Shown here in pieces: positions 15,901 through 23,316 of a stretch of DNA of 64,000 nt; the stretch's first letter is position 1; each line of letters opens with the position of its first letter. The translations under genes and the position numbers were made by a program. The DNA is from Calothrix sp. NIES-2100 (lineage in GTDB: Bacteria; Cyanobacteriota; Cyanobacteriia; Cyanobacteriales; Nostocaceae), in assembly GCF_002368195.1 (NCBI RefSeq), contig NZ_AP018178.1, forward strand, positions 8,382,645 to 8,446,644, given 5' to 3'. Below the pieces are notes generated by a model that was given only the letters and a program-made list of their open reading frames with translations, was not told the origin of the DNA and made no database searches.

Positions 15901-18411
15901 TTAGTCAAAAACCAAATTTTCCAGCCGCATAAAATATGCTGGGTGCGAATTCTCGAAGGACATGCTAGATGGATGGGATTTGACGATCTGCTGTTAAATT
16001 CTGCCTGTGGAATGATGCCTTTAGGTGCAAACATGTGGTTACAAGCAGATAACACTGTAGAGTTGAACAGTGTTAACACCGCAGACATTGAAGAGATCAA
16101 TTCCTTGCTGAGTGGTTTGTCCCAACTACAAACCTACTTCCTCAACTGCGTTAATCTGCTGCAACGGCAGGAAATGGATGCAGAATTACTAAGATTTCAA
16201 GCCAGGGAACGTCTTGAGAGCCAAGTGATGCAAGAGACGTTAACAGAATTAGCATCTGTATTGCCACAGCCAAAGTCAGACGGGCTAAATAATCTAGGAT
16301 TAAGTAGTAATCTTGATGCAACTGACCCAAACCAAGCCTTACTAATTGCGGCTGGTGCTGTGGGAAGAGCATTAGGAATTAAGATTAGTCCCCCAGGTGC
16401 CTCAGAAGATTTATCACGAGTACAAGATCCTGTGGAAGCGATCGCTCGTGCTTCGCGTATCCGCGTGCGCCGAATTCAGTTGCGGGACAACTGGTGGCAA
16501 AAGGATTGCGGTGCAATGTTGGCATTCATCCTTGCGGATAAAATGCCAGTGGCATTATTACCAGTTTCTGATACTCATTACAAACTCTACGTTCCTGGGG
16601 AACCAACGCCTATTTCTGTCGATGCCCGCATAGCAGCGGCTCTAGCTAAGACTGCCTACGTATTCTATCGACCTTTACCCGATAAAAAGCTGAAAACTTT
16701 TGATTTACTTCAGTTTGCTCTCCAAGGACATCACAAAGAACTAATTGTAGTTTTAGTAATGGGAATGATCACCAGCTTGTTAGGAATGCTAACACCTCAA
16801 GCTACAGCTATCCTCATCGACAAAGCTATCCCAGATGCTAATCGAGGCTTGTTGAGTCAAATTGCTGTTGCTTTGGTAGCTGCTGCCTTTGGCGGAATGC
16901 TGTTTCAACTAGCCCTTGGGTTTGCCACCATTAGGTTGGAAACTTTTGCCGATTCCTCTACCCAAGCCGCCGTATGGGATCGATTGTTAAACTTGAAGGC
17001 TTCCTTTTTTCGCTCTTTCTCAATTGGTGACTTGGATTCTCGAGTCACGGCTATTACTCAAATTCGCCAGCGACTGGGTAACACAGTCTTAAAAACAATT
17101 TTCTCAAGTTTGTTCTCCTTGCTGAATCTGGGATTGTTATTTTACTACAATGTTTACTTAGCTTTAATAGCTTGTGTCGTGGCACTGGTGAATATTGCCG
17201 TCACTATCATCTCTGGTACTCTGATTGTCCGTAAAGTTCGCCCATTACTAGAGTTACAAGGACAAATCTTTGGCGTGATGGTGCAGTTAATTAATGGAGT
17301 TACCAAACTCCGAGTCGCCAAAGCTGAAACCCGCGCCTTTGGCTACTGGGGTAAACAGTATACCCATCAACTGAAATTAATGCTAAGTACCCAAGGCATT
17401 GAAGACAGTGTTGCGGTAATCAATCAAGTATTACCTGCGATCACAACTGCCGCTATCTTCTGGTTTGCTACTAGCTTAATTGTCCAGTCCCAAACTCCTG
17501 GAGGTGGTGGTTTATCTACTGGTACTTTCTTAGCATTCAACGTTGCTTTTGGCACATTTATTAACGGAGCCACTAGCTTAAGCAGCACAGTTGTGGAAAT
17601 TTTACAAGTCTTACCCTTGTGGCAACGGGCGCAACCAATTTTGCAAGCTGAACCGGAAATTAGTTCCGCTCAAGCAGATCCGGGTAGGCTAATGGGCAAA
17701 TTACTTATAGACCGTGTAACTTTCCGCTATCGTGATGATGGCCCCTTGATACTGGATAATGTCAACATTCGTGCTGAACCGGGAGAATTTATTGCCATTG
17801 TTGGGCCTTCTGGTAGCGGTAAATCAACTTTATTGAGGTTACTATTGGGGTTTGAATTCCCGAAATCTGGCACGATTTATTACGATGGACAAGACTTAGC
17901 TTCTGTGGATGTCCATGCTGTACGCCGTCAATTGGGTGTGGTACTGCAAAATAGTCGGTTAATGTCAGCCTCGATTTTTGACAATATTGCCAGTGGTGCG
18001 TTGATTACGATGGACGAAGCTTGGGAAGCAGCGCAAATGGCAGGTTTTGCCGATGAAATTGCGGCCATGCCAATGCAGATGCATACAATCGTTAGTGAGG
18101 GAGGTAGTAATCTTTCTGGTGGACAACGACAACGGCTGTTGATTGCTAGGGCGTTGGTGTTGAAACCCCGGATTTTGCTATTTGATGAGGCGACTAGCGC
18201 TTTAGATAACAGAACCCAGGCAATTGTTAGTGAAAGTTTACAACAGTTAAAGGTAACAAGGATTGCGATCGCCCATCGCCTCAGTACTATTCAAAACGCT
18301 GACCGAATTTATGTACTTGCAAGTGGCAAAGTAGTACAGCAAGGTAGTTTCGTGGAACTAGCAAATCAATCAGGGCTATTTGCACAACTCATGATGCAAC
18401 AGTTGCTTTAA
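12982..18411 (+). CDS. Fused NHLM-type peptide exporter: C39 peptidase-ABC plus second ABC transporter
   Basis: About 1809 residues from the ATG at 12982; the same frame is open from 12658, but that part overlaps the adaptor gene and repeats. Order: C39 leader peptidase (Q26, C32 in VECGAAAL, H105, D121), exporter membrane domain (about 160-460), NBD1 (Walker A GGSGSGKST near 571, signature NLSGGQRQR, Walker B LIMDEATSALD). Then a regulatory-like domain (about 840-1240, starting FQCNDSLLLDDPESIWLV) typical of the second NHLM transporter, a second membrane domain (about 1260-1560) and NBD2 (Walker A GPSGSGKST near 1607). In the systems I know these are two separate proteins. Here no stop lies between them; the joint (about 773-838) and a second linker (about 478-533) are made of repeat-derived sequence. 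Role: cleavage after GG and export of the upstream peptides. Confidence 0.85.
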   Translation: MFWRNLQNIFRRAPKNKRCRTPTLLQMEVVECGAAALGIILGYYNRIVPLTELRQACGVSRDGVSALNILKAARKYKLSAKSFKTNLAGLLQLKSPYIVFWNFNHFLVVEGFHKQRVYLNDPATGRRSVSLEEFSGAYTGVVLFLEPTPEFQRGGRKPSTILGLWTRLRGSLGALIYCVLAGFLLVIPGLAIPAFSQVFVDNILIERRYEWLRPLILGMIFTAGLSGFLTLLQLQFLRQMKIKLSVGMKSRYLWHILRLPVSFYDQRYAGEISSRMELNDSIAGMLSGELATTVIAAASVFLYVIVMLQYDVVLTVIAIAFVIINLTALQWVRGRRVDANIKLIQEEGKVRGVEISGLQSMETIKASGLESDFFSRWGGHYAKAINTQQELEETNQTISVLPTFLSAIASMLLLAVGGLRVMDGALSIGMLIAFLGMMQRFFAPVSNLISLGSQLQEMEGNLNRLDDVLRNPIDPQLEQGSASTSLSDRRGALLCETLRERLRSAPADEENTYLSLLSPSSLSSPSSPYPLPKLQGYVELHNVTFGYSQIAPPLIENFSLSLKPGQRVALVGGSGSGKSTIAKLLCGLYEPWQGEILFDGEPRQQISRQVLANSISVVEQEILLFAGSVKDNLTLWDTTIPDSQLVRACQDAALHDVILSLPGGYHADLLEGATNLSGGQRQRLEIARALVNNPSILIMDEATSALDAETEKNVTRNLRLRGCTCIIVAHRLSTIRDCDEIIVLDRGKIVQRGSHKQLRQVEGPYLQLIRSEEAGEEAEGSTSTTLSDQEAGEVAEEITPLSPLSSLSPLSPVGERLALSAVEGSRTTSPSSLLSFSNLKGQHYRFQCNDSLLLDDPESIWLVKSGYLALFAIAVNDGIPEGTRRYLFSSTAGQAIFAIAPSNIGKQQEILAVSLEDTEILKVSKADFYQLFAEAHQEVVTLIERWISQLGSVLAGITTPTTPTSLPEIGHFSLVKNQIFQPHKICWVRILEGHARWMGFDDLLLNSACGMMPLGANMWLQADNTVELNSVNTADIEEINSLLSGLSQLQTYFLNCVNLLQRQEMDAELLRFQARERLESQVMQETLTELASVLPQPKSDGLNNLGLSSNLDATDPNQALLIAAGAVGRALGIKISPPGASEDLSRVQDPVEAIARASRIRVRRIQLRDNWWQKDCGAMLAFILADKMPVALLPVSDTHYKLYVPGEPTPISVDARIAAALAKTAYVFYRPLPDKKLKTFDLLQFALQGHHKELIVVLVMGMITSLLGMLTPQATAILIDKAIPDANRGLLSQIAVALVAAAFGGMLFQLALGFATIRLETFADSSTQAAVWDRLLNLKASFFRSFSIGDLDSRVTAITQIRQRLGNTVLKTIFSSLFSLLNLGLLFYYNVYLALIACVVALVNIAVTIISGTLIVRKVRPLLELQGQIFGVMVQLINGVTKLRVAKAETRAFGYWGKQYTHQLKLMLSTQGIEDSVAVINQVLPAITTAAIFWFATSLIVQSQTPGGGGLSTGTFLAFNVAFGTFINGATSLSSTVVEILQVLPLWQRAQPILQAEPEISSAQADPGRLMGKLLIDRVTFRYRDDGPLILDNVNIRAEPGEFIAIVGPSGSGKSTLLRLLLGFEFPKSGTIYYDGQDLASVDVHAVRRQLGVVLQNSRLMSASIFDNIASGALITMDEAWEAAQMAGFADEIAAMPMQMHTIVSEGGSNLSGGQRQRLLIARALVLKPRILLFDEATSALDNRTQAIVSESLQQLKVTRIAIAHRLSTIQNADRIYVLASGKVVQQGSFVELANQSGLFAQLMMQQLL
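14413..14580. repeat. In-frame dispersed repeat between membrane domain and NBD1
   Basis: The segment contains CGCTTCGACTTCGCTCAGCG, then TCTGCGAGACGCTCCGCGAA and a second CGACTTCGCTCAGCG, followed by a TCTC/CCCTCAT-rich stretch. The same words occur outside genes at 18515-18610 and 24806-24870. In the exporter it is translated as an Arg/Ser-rich linker (DRRGALLCETLRERLRSAPA) between the permease and ATPase domains. Confidence 0.7.
15298..15495. repeat. In-frame repeat-derived joint between the two exporters
   Basis: Contains two GAAGCAGGGGAGG direct repeats, CACTTCGACTACGCTCAGTG, a run of CCCTTGTC-type repeats and its inverted word CCTGAGCGCAGTCGAAGGGA. It is translated as a Glu/Ala- then Ser/Pro/Leu-rich low-complexity stretch exactly where the first exporter should end and the second begin. 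It is likely that repeat insertion removed the stop/start junction. Confidence 0.65.
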
Positions 18412-18698
18412 CTGGGTATTGGGAAGATAGTAGATAACGAAAACTTCTGCGATCGCTCCCAGTGTACACATGTATCAGATGATGGAGAACCGGAAAGAAT
18501 GTCCTGAATCTGGACTTGCTTCTCTGCGAGACGCTACGCCAACGACTTCGCTCAGCAATCACCGCTCGACTTTTGCGCCGCCGAAGTGCTAGCACTGAGC
18601 GAAGTCGAAGTGCGCAGTTTGGAAAGTCATCAGAAATTTTAGTTAGCAATGATGTAGTGATTAATTGCTCTACAAAGATTTATTGGGGAACTCAACTC
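18412..18698. repeat. Repeat-bearing spacer before ndhK
   Basis: At 18515-18610 are the words TCTGCGAGACGCTACGCCAA, CGACTTCGCTCAGC and its inverse CACTGAGCGAAGTCGAAGTG, giving an imperfect hairpin of the same family that is read in frame inside the exporter gene. The frame continuing upstream of ndhK through this segment has no ndhK-like sequence and is not part of the gene. Confidence 0.6.
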
Positions 18699-19400
18699 AT
18701 GACAAGTTCAATTATCAATCCCGTTGAGCGCGCGGAAATTACGCAACAATTATCAGAAAACATTATTCTCACCACAGTAGATGACATGTACAACTGGGTG
18801 AAAATGTCCAGTCTGTATCCATTGATGTTTGGTACAGCCTGCTGCTTCATGGAATTCATGGCTGCTTATGCGTCTCGCTTCGACTTAGAACGATATGGGA
18901 TGATTCCCAGGGCGACTCCGCGACAAGCAGATCTATTAATCACGGCCGGGACAATTACTATGAAGTATGCTCCTAACTTAGTGCGGCTTTATGAACAAAT
19001 GCCAGAACCTAAATATGTGATTGCGATGGGAGCTTGTACGATTACAGGGGGAATGTTTAGTGTCGATTCTCCTAGCGCAGTGCGAGGTGTAGATAAATTA
19101 ATTCCAGTTGATATTTATATACCAGGATGTCCGCCCAGACCGGAAGCTGTCATCGATGCAATTATCAAATTGCGCAAGAAAATTGGTAATGAAAGCATTC
19201 AAGAACGGCAGCAAAATCAACAAATTCACCGCTATTACAGTATTACTCACCGCATGAAGTCTGTAGAGCCTGTCAACGATGGACAATATCTCAGAAGTTC
19301 AACAAGAGAAGTTCCACCAGCAGAACTTGCTACCGCTCCAGGGTTAGAATTATTTTTAGTATTGCCAGAAACTCATAATTCTGAAGTTAACCCAGACTAA
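18699..19400 (+). CDS. ndhK: NAD(P)H-quinone oxidoreductase subunit K (solitary copy)
   Basis: 233-residue NdhK/NuoB homologue, the subunit that binds the terminal 4Fe-4S cluster (N2) of the NDH-1 complex at the thylakoid membrane. Cluster ligands are visible: C48 and C49 (GTACCFMEF), C113 (GACTITGG) and C144 (PGCPPRPE). The ATG at 18699 gives the expected N-terminus; longer frames run into repeats. The usual ndhC-ndhK-ndhJ order is absent: neither ndhC nor ndhJ flanks it, so this is likely an extra paralogue rather than the housekeeping copy. A GNAT-like gene begins immediately after its stop codon. Confidence 0.9.
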   Translation: MTSSIINPVERAEITQQLSENIILTTVDDMYNWVKMSSLYPLMFGTACCFMEFMAAYASRFDLERYGMIPRATPRQADLLITAGTITMKYAPNLVRLYEQMPEPKYVIAMGACTITGGMFSVDSPSAVRGVDKLIPVDIYIPGCPPRPEAVIDAIIKLRKKIGNESIQERQQNQQIHRYYSITHRMKSVEPVNDGQYLRSSTREVPPAELATAPGLELFLVLPETHNSEVNPD

Positions 19401-19852
19401 ATGACTCATATTAGCCTTGCAAAGTCGGATGTAGAAATTGAGCGTTGTTTTGCAATCATGCAAGCGCTTCGTCCCCATCTCGTCGCTAGCGAGTTTGTCA
19501 CTCGGATTAGAAGACAAGAGCAGCAAGGTTTTCAACTAGCTTATCTGGAAGATGAGGCGAGCATCAAGGCTGTAGCAGGATTTAGAATCGGTGAGTCCTT
19601 ATCTAGCGGTAAGTTTCTGTATGTGGATGATTTAGTCACTCGAGAAAGCGATGGCTTCGCCAACGCATTCGCGAACGCTCTCAAGGTTATGGTACAAATC
19701 TCTTAAATTGGCTCTTAGACTATGCCAAAGCTCATGCTTGCCAACAGTTACACCTCGACTCCGGGGTTCAGCGTTTCGCGGCTCACCGTTTTTACTTCAA
19801 ACAGCGTTTAGAAATCAGAGCTTATCATTTTGCAATCGACTTAATTGAGTAA
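19401..19852 (+). pseudogene. GNAT-family acetyltransferase, frame broken by a short repeat
   Basis: The first 84 or so codons (from ATG at 19401) read as a GNAT N-terminus, ending FLYVDDLVTRESDG. The expected continuation, GYGTNLLNWLLDYAKAHACQ and HLDSGVQRFAAHRFYFKQRL, is present but in a different frame (ending at the TAA at 19850-19852). Between the two lies GGCTTCGCCAACGCATTCGC followed by GAACGCTCTC, words of the dispersed palindromic repeat, just before the acetyl-CoA loop (Q/R-x-x-G-x-G/A). I infer that a roughly 30-nt repeat insertion shifted the frame. The in-frame product ends at 19706 (101 residues) and would lack the cofactor loop. Confidence 0.75.
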
Positions 19853-19910
19853 GTTAGGGACTCGTTTCTTGTTGTCATTGCAATTAACGAGGCTACGATG
19901 AAGATTATTT

Positions 19911-20190
19911 GAGTTTGGAACGCAAAATTCCGAGTTAAAAACAGGAAACTTCGCGTTCGGAACACAAAATTCCGAGTTCAGAACACAAAACTCCAAGTTC
20001 AAAACAGAAAACTTCGAGTTCGGAACAGGAAATTCCGAGTTCGGAACAGGAAATTCCGAGTTCAGAACACAAAACTCCGAGTTCAAAACAGGAAATTTCG
20101 AGTTCAGAACACAAAACTCCGAGTTCGGAACACAAAACTCCGAATTCGGAACAGGAAACTTCAAGTTCAAAACCCGAAATTGCAAGTTTC
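19911..20190. repeat. 21-nt tandem repeat array 2 (about 13 units)
   Basis: About 13 units of exactly 21 nt, consensus near GAGTTCGGAACACAAAACTCC with alternations GGAACAGGAAA/AGAACACAAAA. Both strands are open as heptapeptides; on the minus strand two frames read as SELGVLC-type and NSEFCVL-type repeats. There is no promoter, ribosome-binding segment or start context that suggests translation. It lies between the broken GNAT gene and a palindromic element. Confidence 0.8.
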
Positions 20191-20200
20191 AAGACGCTTT

Positions 20201-20299
20201 ATACCGATTCAAAAAATGTTTGCGACAGATAACTCATTCGGAGGGCACAGCACTGCTGTGCCCCTACCCATTTGTCACATTCTTTTTTCAAATTGGTAT
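20201..20299. mobile_element. Palindromic TIR element, intact copy (about 99 bp)
   Basis: Ends ATACCGATTCAAAAAATGTT and its near inverse TTTTTTCAAATTGGTAT; inner arms GTTTGCGACA and TGTCACATTC; centre GGGCACAGCACTGCTGTGCC. The same element at 32411-32714 carries a MITE in its centre, so this copy is the unoccupied relative. Non-coding. Confidence 0.7.
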
Positions 20300-20483
20300 T
20301 ATTTGATCTGCTAACACCGAATGAGTATTTGTAGCTTGGGCAATGCCGAACCTACTCCTCACAATTCTTCTTCACTATATCTTTAAAAATTTTGGCAAGA
20401 AGTTGGTGATTAATGTTCTTGTGCTTCTCAGGAGTCAACAGATAAGCTGGATTATATACTCATGCATAAAAACAGCTTAAAAT

Positions 20484-21497
20484 ATGGATTTCATCAACCA
20501 AGCACAAAGGTTAGCATCTCAGGTTAGAGATAAAGTTCAAGAAGTGGTAACTAATACAGCCAACGGTGTAGATGAGGTGGTTGATGGAATTAAGAATACT
20601 ACTGTAGAAATTACCACTTCAAGTATTAATGTAGTCAAAGATTTACAAGGATTATCAACTACAGCAGCACAGCAAGGTTTTCAAGCATTGGAAGGAGTTG
20701 CTATTGGGGCTACTACCTCTAGTCTGGTGATAGCTGATGCTCTGAAAAACTTGCCTGCAACAGCTACAGAATTAGCGGCAGAAATGCCCAAGATTGCAAA
20801 TAGGTTGAGGTATCGTGCTGGTCTAAGAGTTGGCGATTCTCCTCGCTCTGATGCAGATGTTATCAAGCTTTTTGAGAAAATTCCTGGCACATCAAAGCTG
20901 GGAGGTAGCGAAAGGACTATTCGTCAATTTCTCAGTGATAAACATGGTAGTCATATTATTCCCCGCTCTCAAGGTGGCTCAAATGGTGCTGACAATATCC
21001 TTTGGGAAATAGGTGTTGACAATCTCCGTCGCGGTGCGAAAGTTATGACTGTTGGGGAGCAGTTCTATATTCGGGTTTACAATGCCGTAGATTCTATTGT
21101 CAGCAATTCTGGAACAATTGCTAAACTTGGCATTACGGCAACGGGAACTGCTATTCTCACCCAGGTGATAGTGACAGCAATTTCATACTCCTTGGATCTT
21201 TATCGGGGTGACATTACTGTTGAAGAATATAAAAATTTAATTTTATCAACAGCAAAAGCAGCAGGTATTGCTACACCAATTGTTTTTCTGGTTTTAGTAG
21301 CTGTGTTGGCGTTATTCCCAGAGTTTGCAGTCATATTGTCAGCACCAGTGGTTGTTGCCGGATTCAATTCCTTATTAGGTATAAGCATTGCTATGCCGAT
21401 TATCCAATCGCTACTTCGCCACACCCAAGCCGGCGGTTTTGGCATGGAAGCTGCTGAGGCTTACAAGGGTGCGTTCGGTGGTTCTGCTTCTACTTGA
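20484..21497 (+). CDS. Membrane protein with an HNH-like motif, function unknown
   Basis: 337 residues, start ATG at 20484. The N-terminal about 125 residues are amphipathic and Ala/Val/Thr-rich. A central segment at about residues 153-180 reads KHGSHIIPRSQGGSNGADN, which matches the H-x-x-P-x-S-x-G-G-x-x-x-x-x-N pattern of HNH/endonuclease VII-like nucleases. The C-terminal part has hydrophobic segments at about 205-230 and 255-315 that could span the membrane. The combination of a nuclease-like centre and membrane segments recalls polymorphic toxins or colicin-like proteins. No signal peptide and no obvious immunity gene are seen. I do not recognise the family. Confidence 0.5.
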   Translation: MDFINQAQRLASQVRDKVQEVVTNTANGVDEVVDGIKNTTVEITTSSINVVKDLQGLSTTAAQQGFQALEGVAIGATTSSLVIADALKNLPATATELAAEMPKIANRLRYRAGLRVGDSPRSDADVIKLFEKIPGTSKLGGSERTIRQFLSDKHGSHIIPRSQGGSNGADNILWEIGVDNLRRGAKVMTVGEQFYIRVYNAVDSIVSNSGTIAKLGITATGTAILTQVIVTAISYSLDLYRGDITVEEYKNLILSTAKAAGIATPIVFLVLVAVLALFPEFAVILSAPVVVAGFNSLLGISIAMPIIQSLLRHTQAGGFGMEAAEAYKGAFGGSAST

Positions 21498-22155
21498 GTG
21501 ACAGAAAGCCCACGCTACTACTTTCTCTAGCAGCAGGGAGCAAGATGCTCCCACTACGAACAGCAGGGAGCAAGATGCTCCCACTAAGAACAACAGGGAG
21601 CAAGATGCTCCCACTACTTTTAAAACTATGGTTCTCAAAATAGATGTGGTTTAACTATTTAAGTGCAAGTTTATGGGTGAAATTCTTGTCAATTCAAGTA
21701 ACCAGAAAAATCTAAGTTGTGAAATTTAGAAGCTCCGTCCTTTTAGGTCGGAGAGATGTCACAGAGAATCGGTATAAGCGATTTACAAGAAATAAATTAG
21801 CCATATTCCGTAGTGCGAGCATCTTGCTCGCTGATGTTCATTCATCGAGCGAGACGTTTGTCCTTCCCTGCGGGAAGCTGTGCCCTAAGCGTAGCTATGC
21901 CGCAGGCTTTACGGACACGCTACGCGCACGCGCTACAAACTTATTGGGTATTTAAAAAATTGGATGTCCCTAAGTTATGCACGCTGAACACAGAGGAGCA
22001 GCCTGTAAAGTAGACCTTTGGGATCGTTGCAACTTCTGAGAAGTAATGTGAACTTGTAGAAGAATTGCGCGATCGCACTTGCTATTCCATCCTTGTGCTA
22101 ATGTGCAATATCTTAATCTGAAAGATATTGTTTATTTTAAAAAAGGAAACCGTTG
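21498..22155. other. Repeat-rich intergenic region
   Basis: Holds three hairpin repeats with a 30-nt period (21531-21617) and further dispersed-repeat words (AGCGTAGCTATGCCGCAGGC, ACACGCTACGCGCACGCGCT at 21889-21940). Two short frames across 21719-22013 are composed of these repeats and are not accepted as genes. Confidence 0.5.
21531..21617. repeat. Three 30-nt hairpin repeats
   Basis: Units starting at 21531, 21561 and 21591, each containing GGGAGCAAGATGCTCCC (a 7-bp-stem hairpin) followed by ACTA and an A-rich spacer. With only three copies and a palindrome as the repeated part, this is a REP-like cluster, not a CRISPR array. Confidence 0.75.
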
Positions 22156-22581
22156 ATGTCGGATCTTGGTTTTACTCATGTTGCACTTGGGGTAAGCGAC
22201 ATAGATCAAAGCATCTCGTTTTATACAAAGTATGCGGCTATGCAAGTAGTACATCGTCGCACCGATAAAACGAAGCACGTAGATGTTGCTTGGATTAGCG
22301 ATTTAACTCGACCATTTGTGATTGTGTTAATTCAAGTTGCTGAATTAAAATGCACACTTGCACCTGCATCTCATCTAGGGGTGGCTTGTAAAACTCGTGA
22401 GGAAGTGGATCGTCTCTGCAATCAGGCGCGCTCAGAAGGTGTGTTGATAGATGGGCCCCATGACTGGGGTGCGCCGGTCGGTTACTGGGCTTTTCTGCGC
22501 GATCCTGATGGTCATACCCTTGAGGTTTCCTATGGTCAAGAGGTGACTTTCACAGTTGAGCAAGCTCTGCATCACGAGTAA
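22156..22581 (+). CDS. VOC-superfamily (glyoxalase-like) protein
   Basis: 141 residues, ATG at 22156 after AAAGGAAA. A single VOC module with paired beta-alpha-beta-beta-beta halves: the first begins FTHVALGVSDIDQSISFY, the second begins ASHLGVACKTREEVDRLC and ends FLRDPDGHTLEVSYG. Candidate metal ligands are the His near residue 7 and the Glu in HTLEVS. Such proteins are dioxygenases, isomerases, glyoxalases or binding-type resistance proteins; the sequence alone does not say which. It is followed by the Coq4-like and P450 genes on the same strand but 84 nt away. Confidence 0.8.
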   Translation: MSDLGFTHVALGVSDIDQSISFYTKYAAMQVVHRRTDKTKHVDVAWISDLTRPFVIVLIQVAELKCTLAPASHLGVACKTREEVDRLCNQARSEGVLIDGPHDWGAPVGYWAFLRDPDGHTLEVSYGQEVTFTVEQALHHE

Positions 22582-22665
22582 TTGACAATTTTAAATTGGC
22601 GATCGCTATTTTTAACGATTGCAAGTTGAGGTGCGATCGCATCACCCAAAAATGGTGATTCTACT

Positions 22666-23295
22666 ATGTTAAAACAACTGCAACAATTCAGAACTCTTTT
22701 AGCTGCCAAAAATTCCGGCAATTTAGGCGACTTTGCGATTCTCAAGTCTGATTTACTGGGTGCAAAAGTTACTCCAGATGTGGCTGATAAATTGCGATCG
22801 GTAGTCGGATATTATCCCCCAATTGATTTAGAAAAATTAAGCCAATATCCCCCAGGTTCTTTTGGGCGAGAATATGCTGAACACATGCATAGAAATCATC
22901 TCCAGCCATTGAATATCAGTCCAGAGCTTGATGATGTAGCTAAACGTAATGCCTTTGCTTTGCGCTATGTCGTCACCCATGATATTTTTCATGTTTTGCT
23001 GGGTTTTGATACCAGCTATGCTGGAGAAATTGGCGTTCTTGCTGTTGCTGCTGCCCAAAATTACAGTTATGCACTCAAAATTAGTTTGTGGTTAGCCAAA
23101 TTGCTCTATCCGCTTTTAGCTCCCCAACAAATCAAAGCAATTTTTGTTAACCTAAAAACAGGAATTGAATTAGGTAATCAAGCTGATTTTCTTCTAGGCT
23201 ATCGCTTTGAGGAGCATTGGGCAGAACCAATTAATGAGGTGAGACAGCGCTTAGGATTAAAGCAAATTTCTTCTATTTCACATTTTTTCAGCTAA
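22666..23295 (+). CDS. Coq4-family protein
   Basis: 209 residues. Carries the Coq4 hallmark H105-D106-x-x-H109-x11-E121 (THDIFHVLLGF...YAGE), a metal-binding motif, and the conserved GREYAEHMHRNHL and RFEEHWAEPINEVR segments. In eukaryotes Coq4 works in ubiquinone synthesis as a scaffold/C1 oxidative decarboxylase; cyanobacteria make plastoquinone, and their Coq4-like proteins are often next to oxidoreductases. The cytochrome P450 gene starts 21 nt downstream, implying co-expression and perhaps a shared substrate. Confidence 0.85.
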   Translation: MLKQLQQFRTLLAAKNSGNLGDFAILKSDLLGAKVTPDVADKLRSVVGYYPPIDLEKLSQYPPGSFGREYAEHMHRNHLQPLNISPELDDVAKRNAFALRYVVTHDIFHVLLGFDTSYAGEIGVLAVAAAQNYSYALKISLWLAKLLYPLLAPQQIKAIFVNLKTGIELGNQADFLLGYRFEEHWAEPINEVRQRLGLKQISSISHFFS

Positions 23296-23316
23296 ATGCT
23301 GTGATTAAATATTTGG

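Noticed and set aside
18516..18698. Longer N-terminus for NdhK
   Set aside because: The extension translates a palindromic repeat; NdhK family sequence starts at the ATG at 18699.
19841..20192. Minus-strand frames of SELGVLC/NSEFCVL repeats
   Set aside because: Products of tandem array 2; two overlapping frames are equally open, which argues against coding.
21719..22013. Short plus-strand frames before the VOC gene
   Set aside because: Composed of dispersed-repeat words (CGCTACGCGCACGCGCTAC type); no protein-like features.
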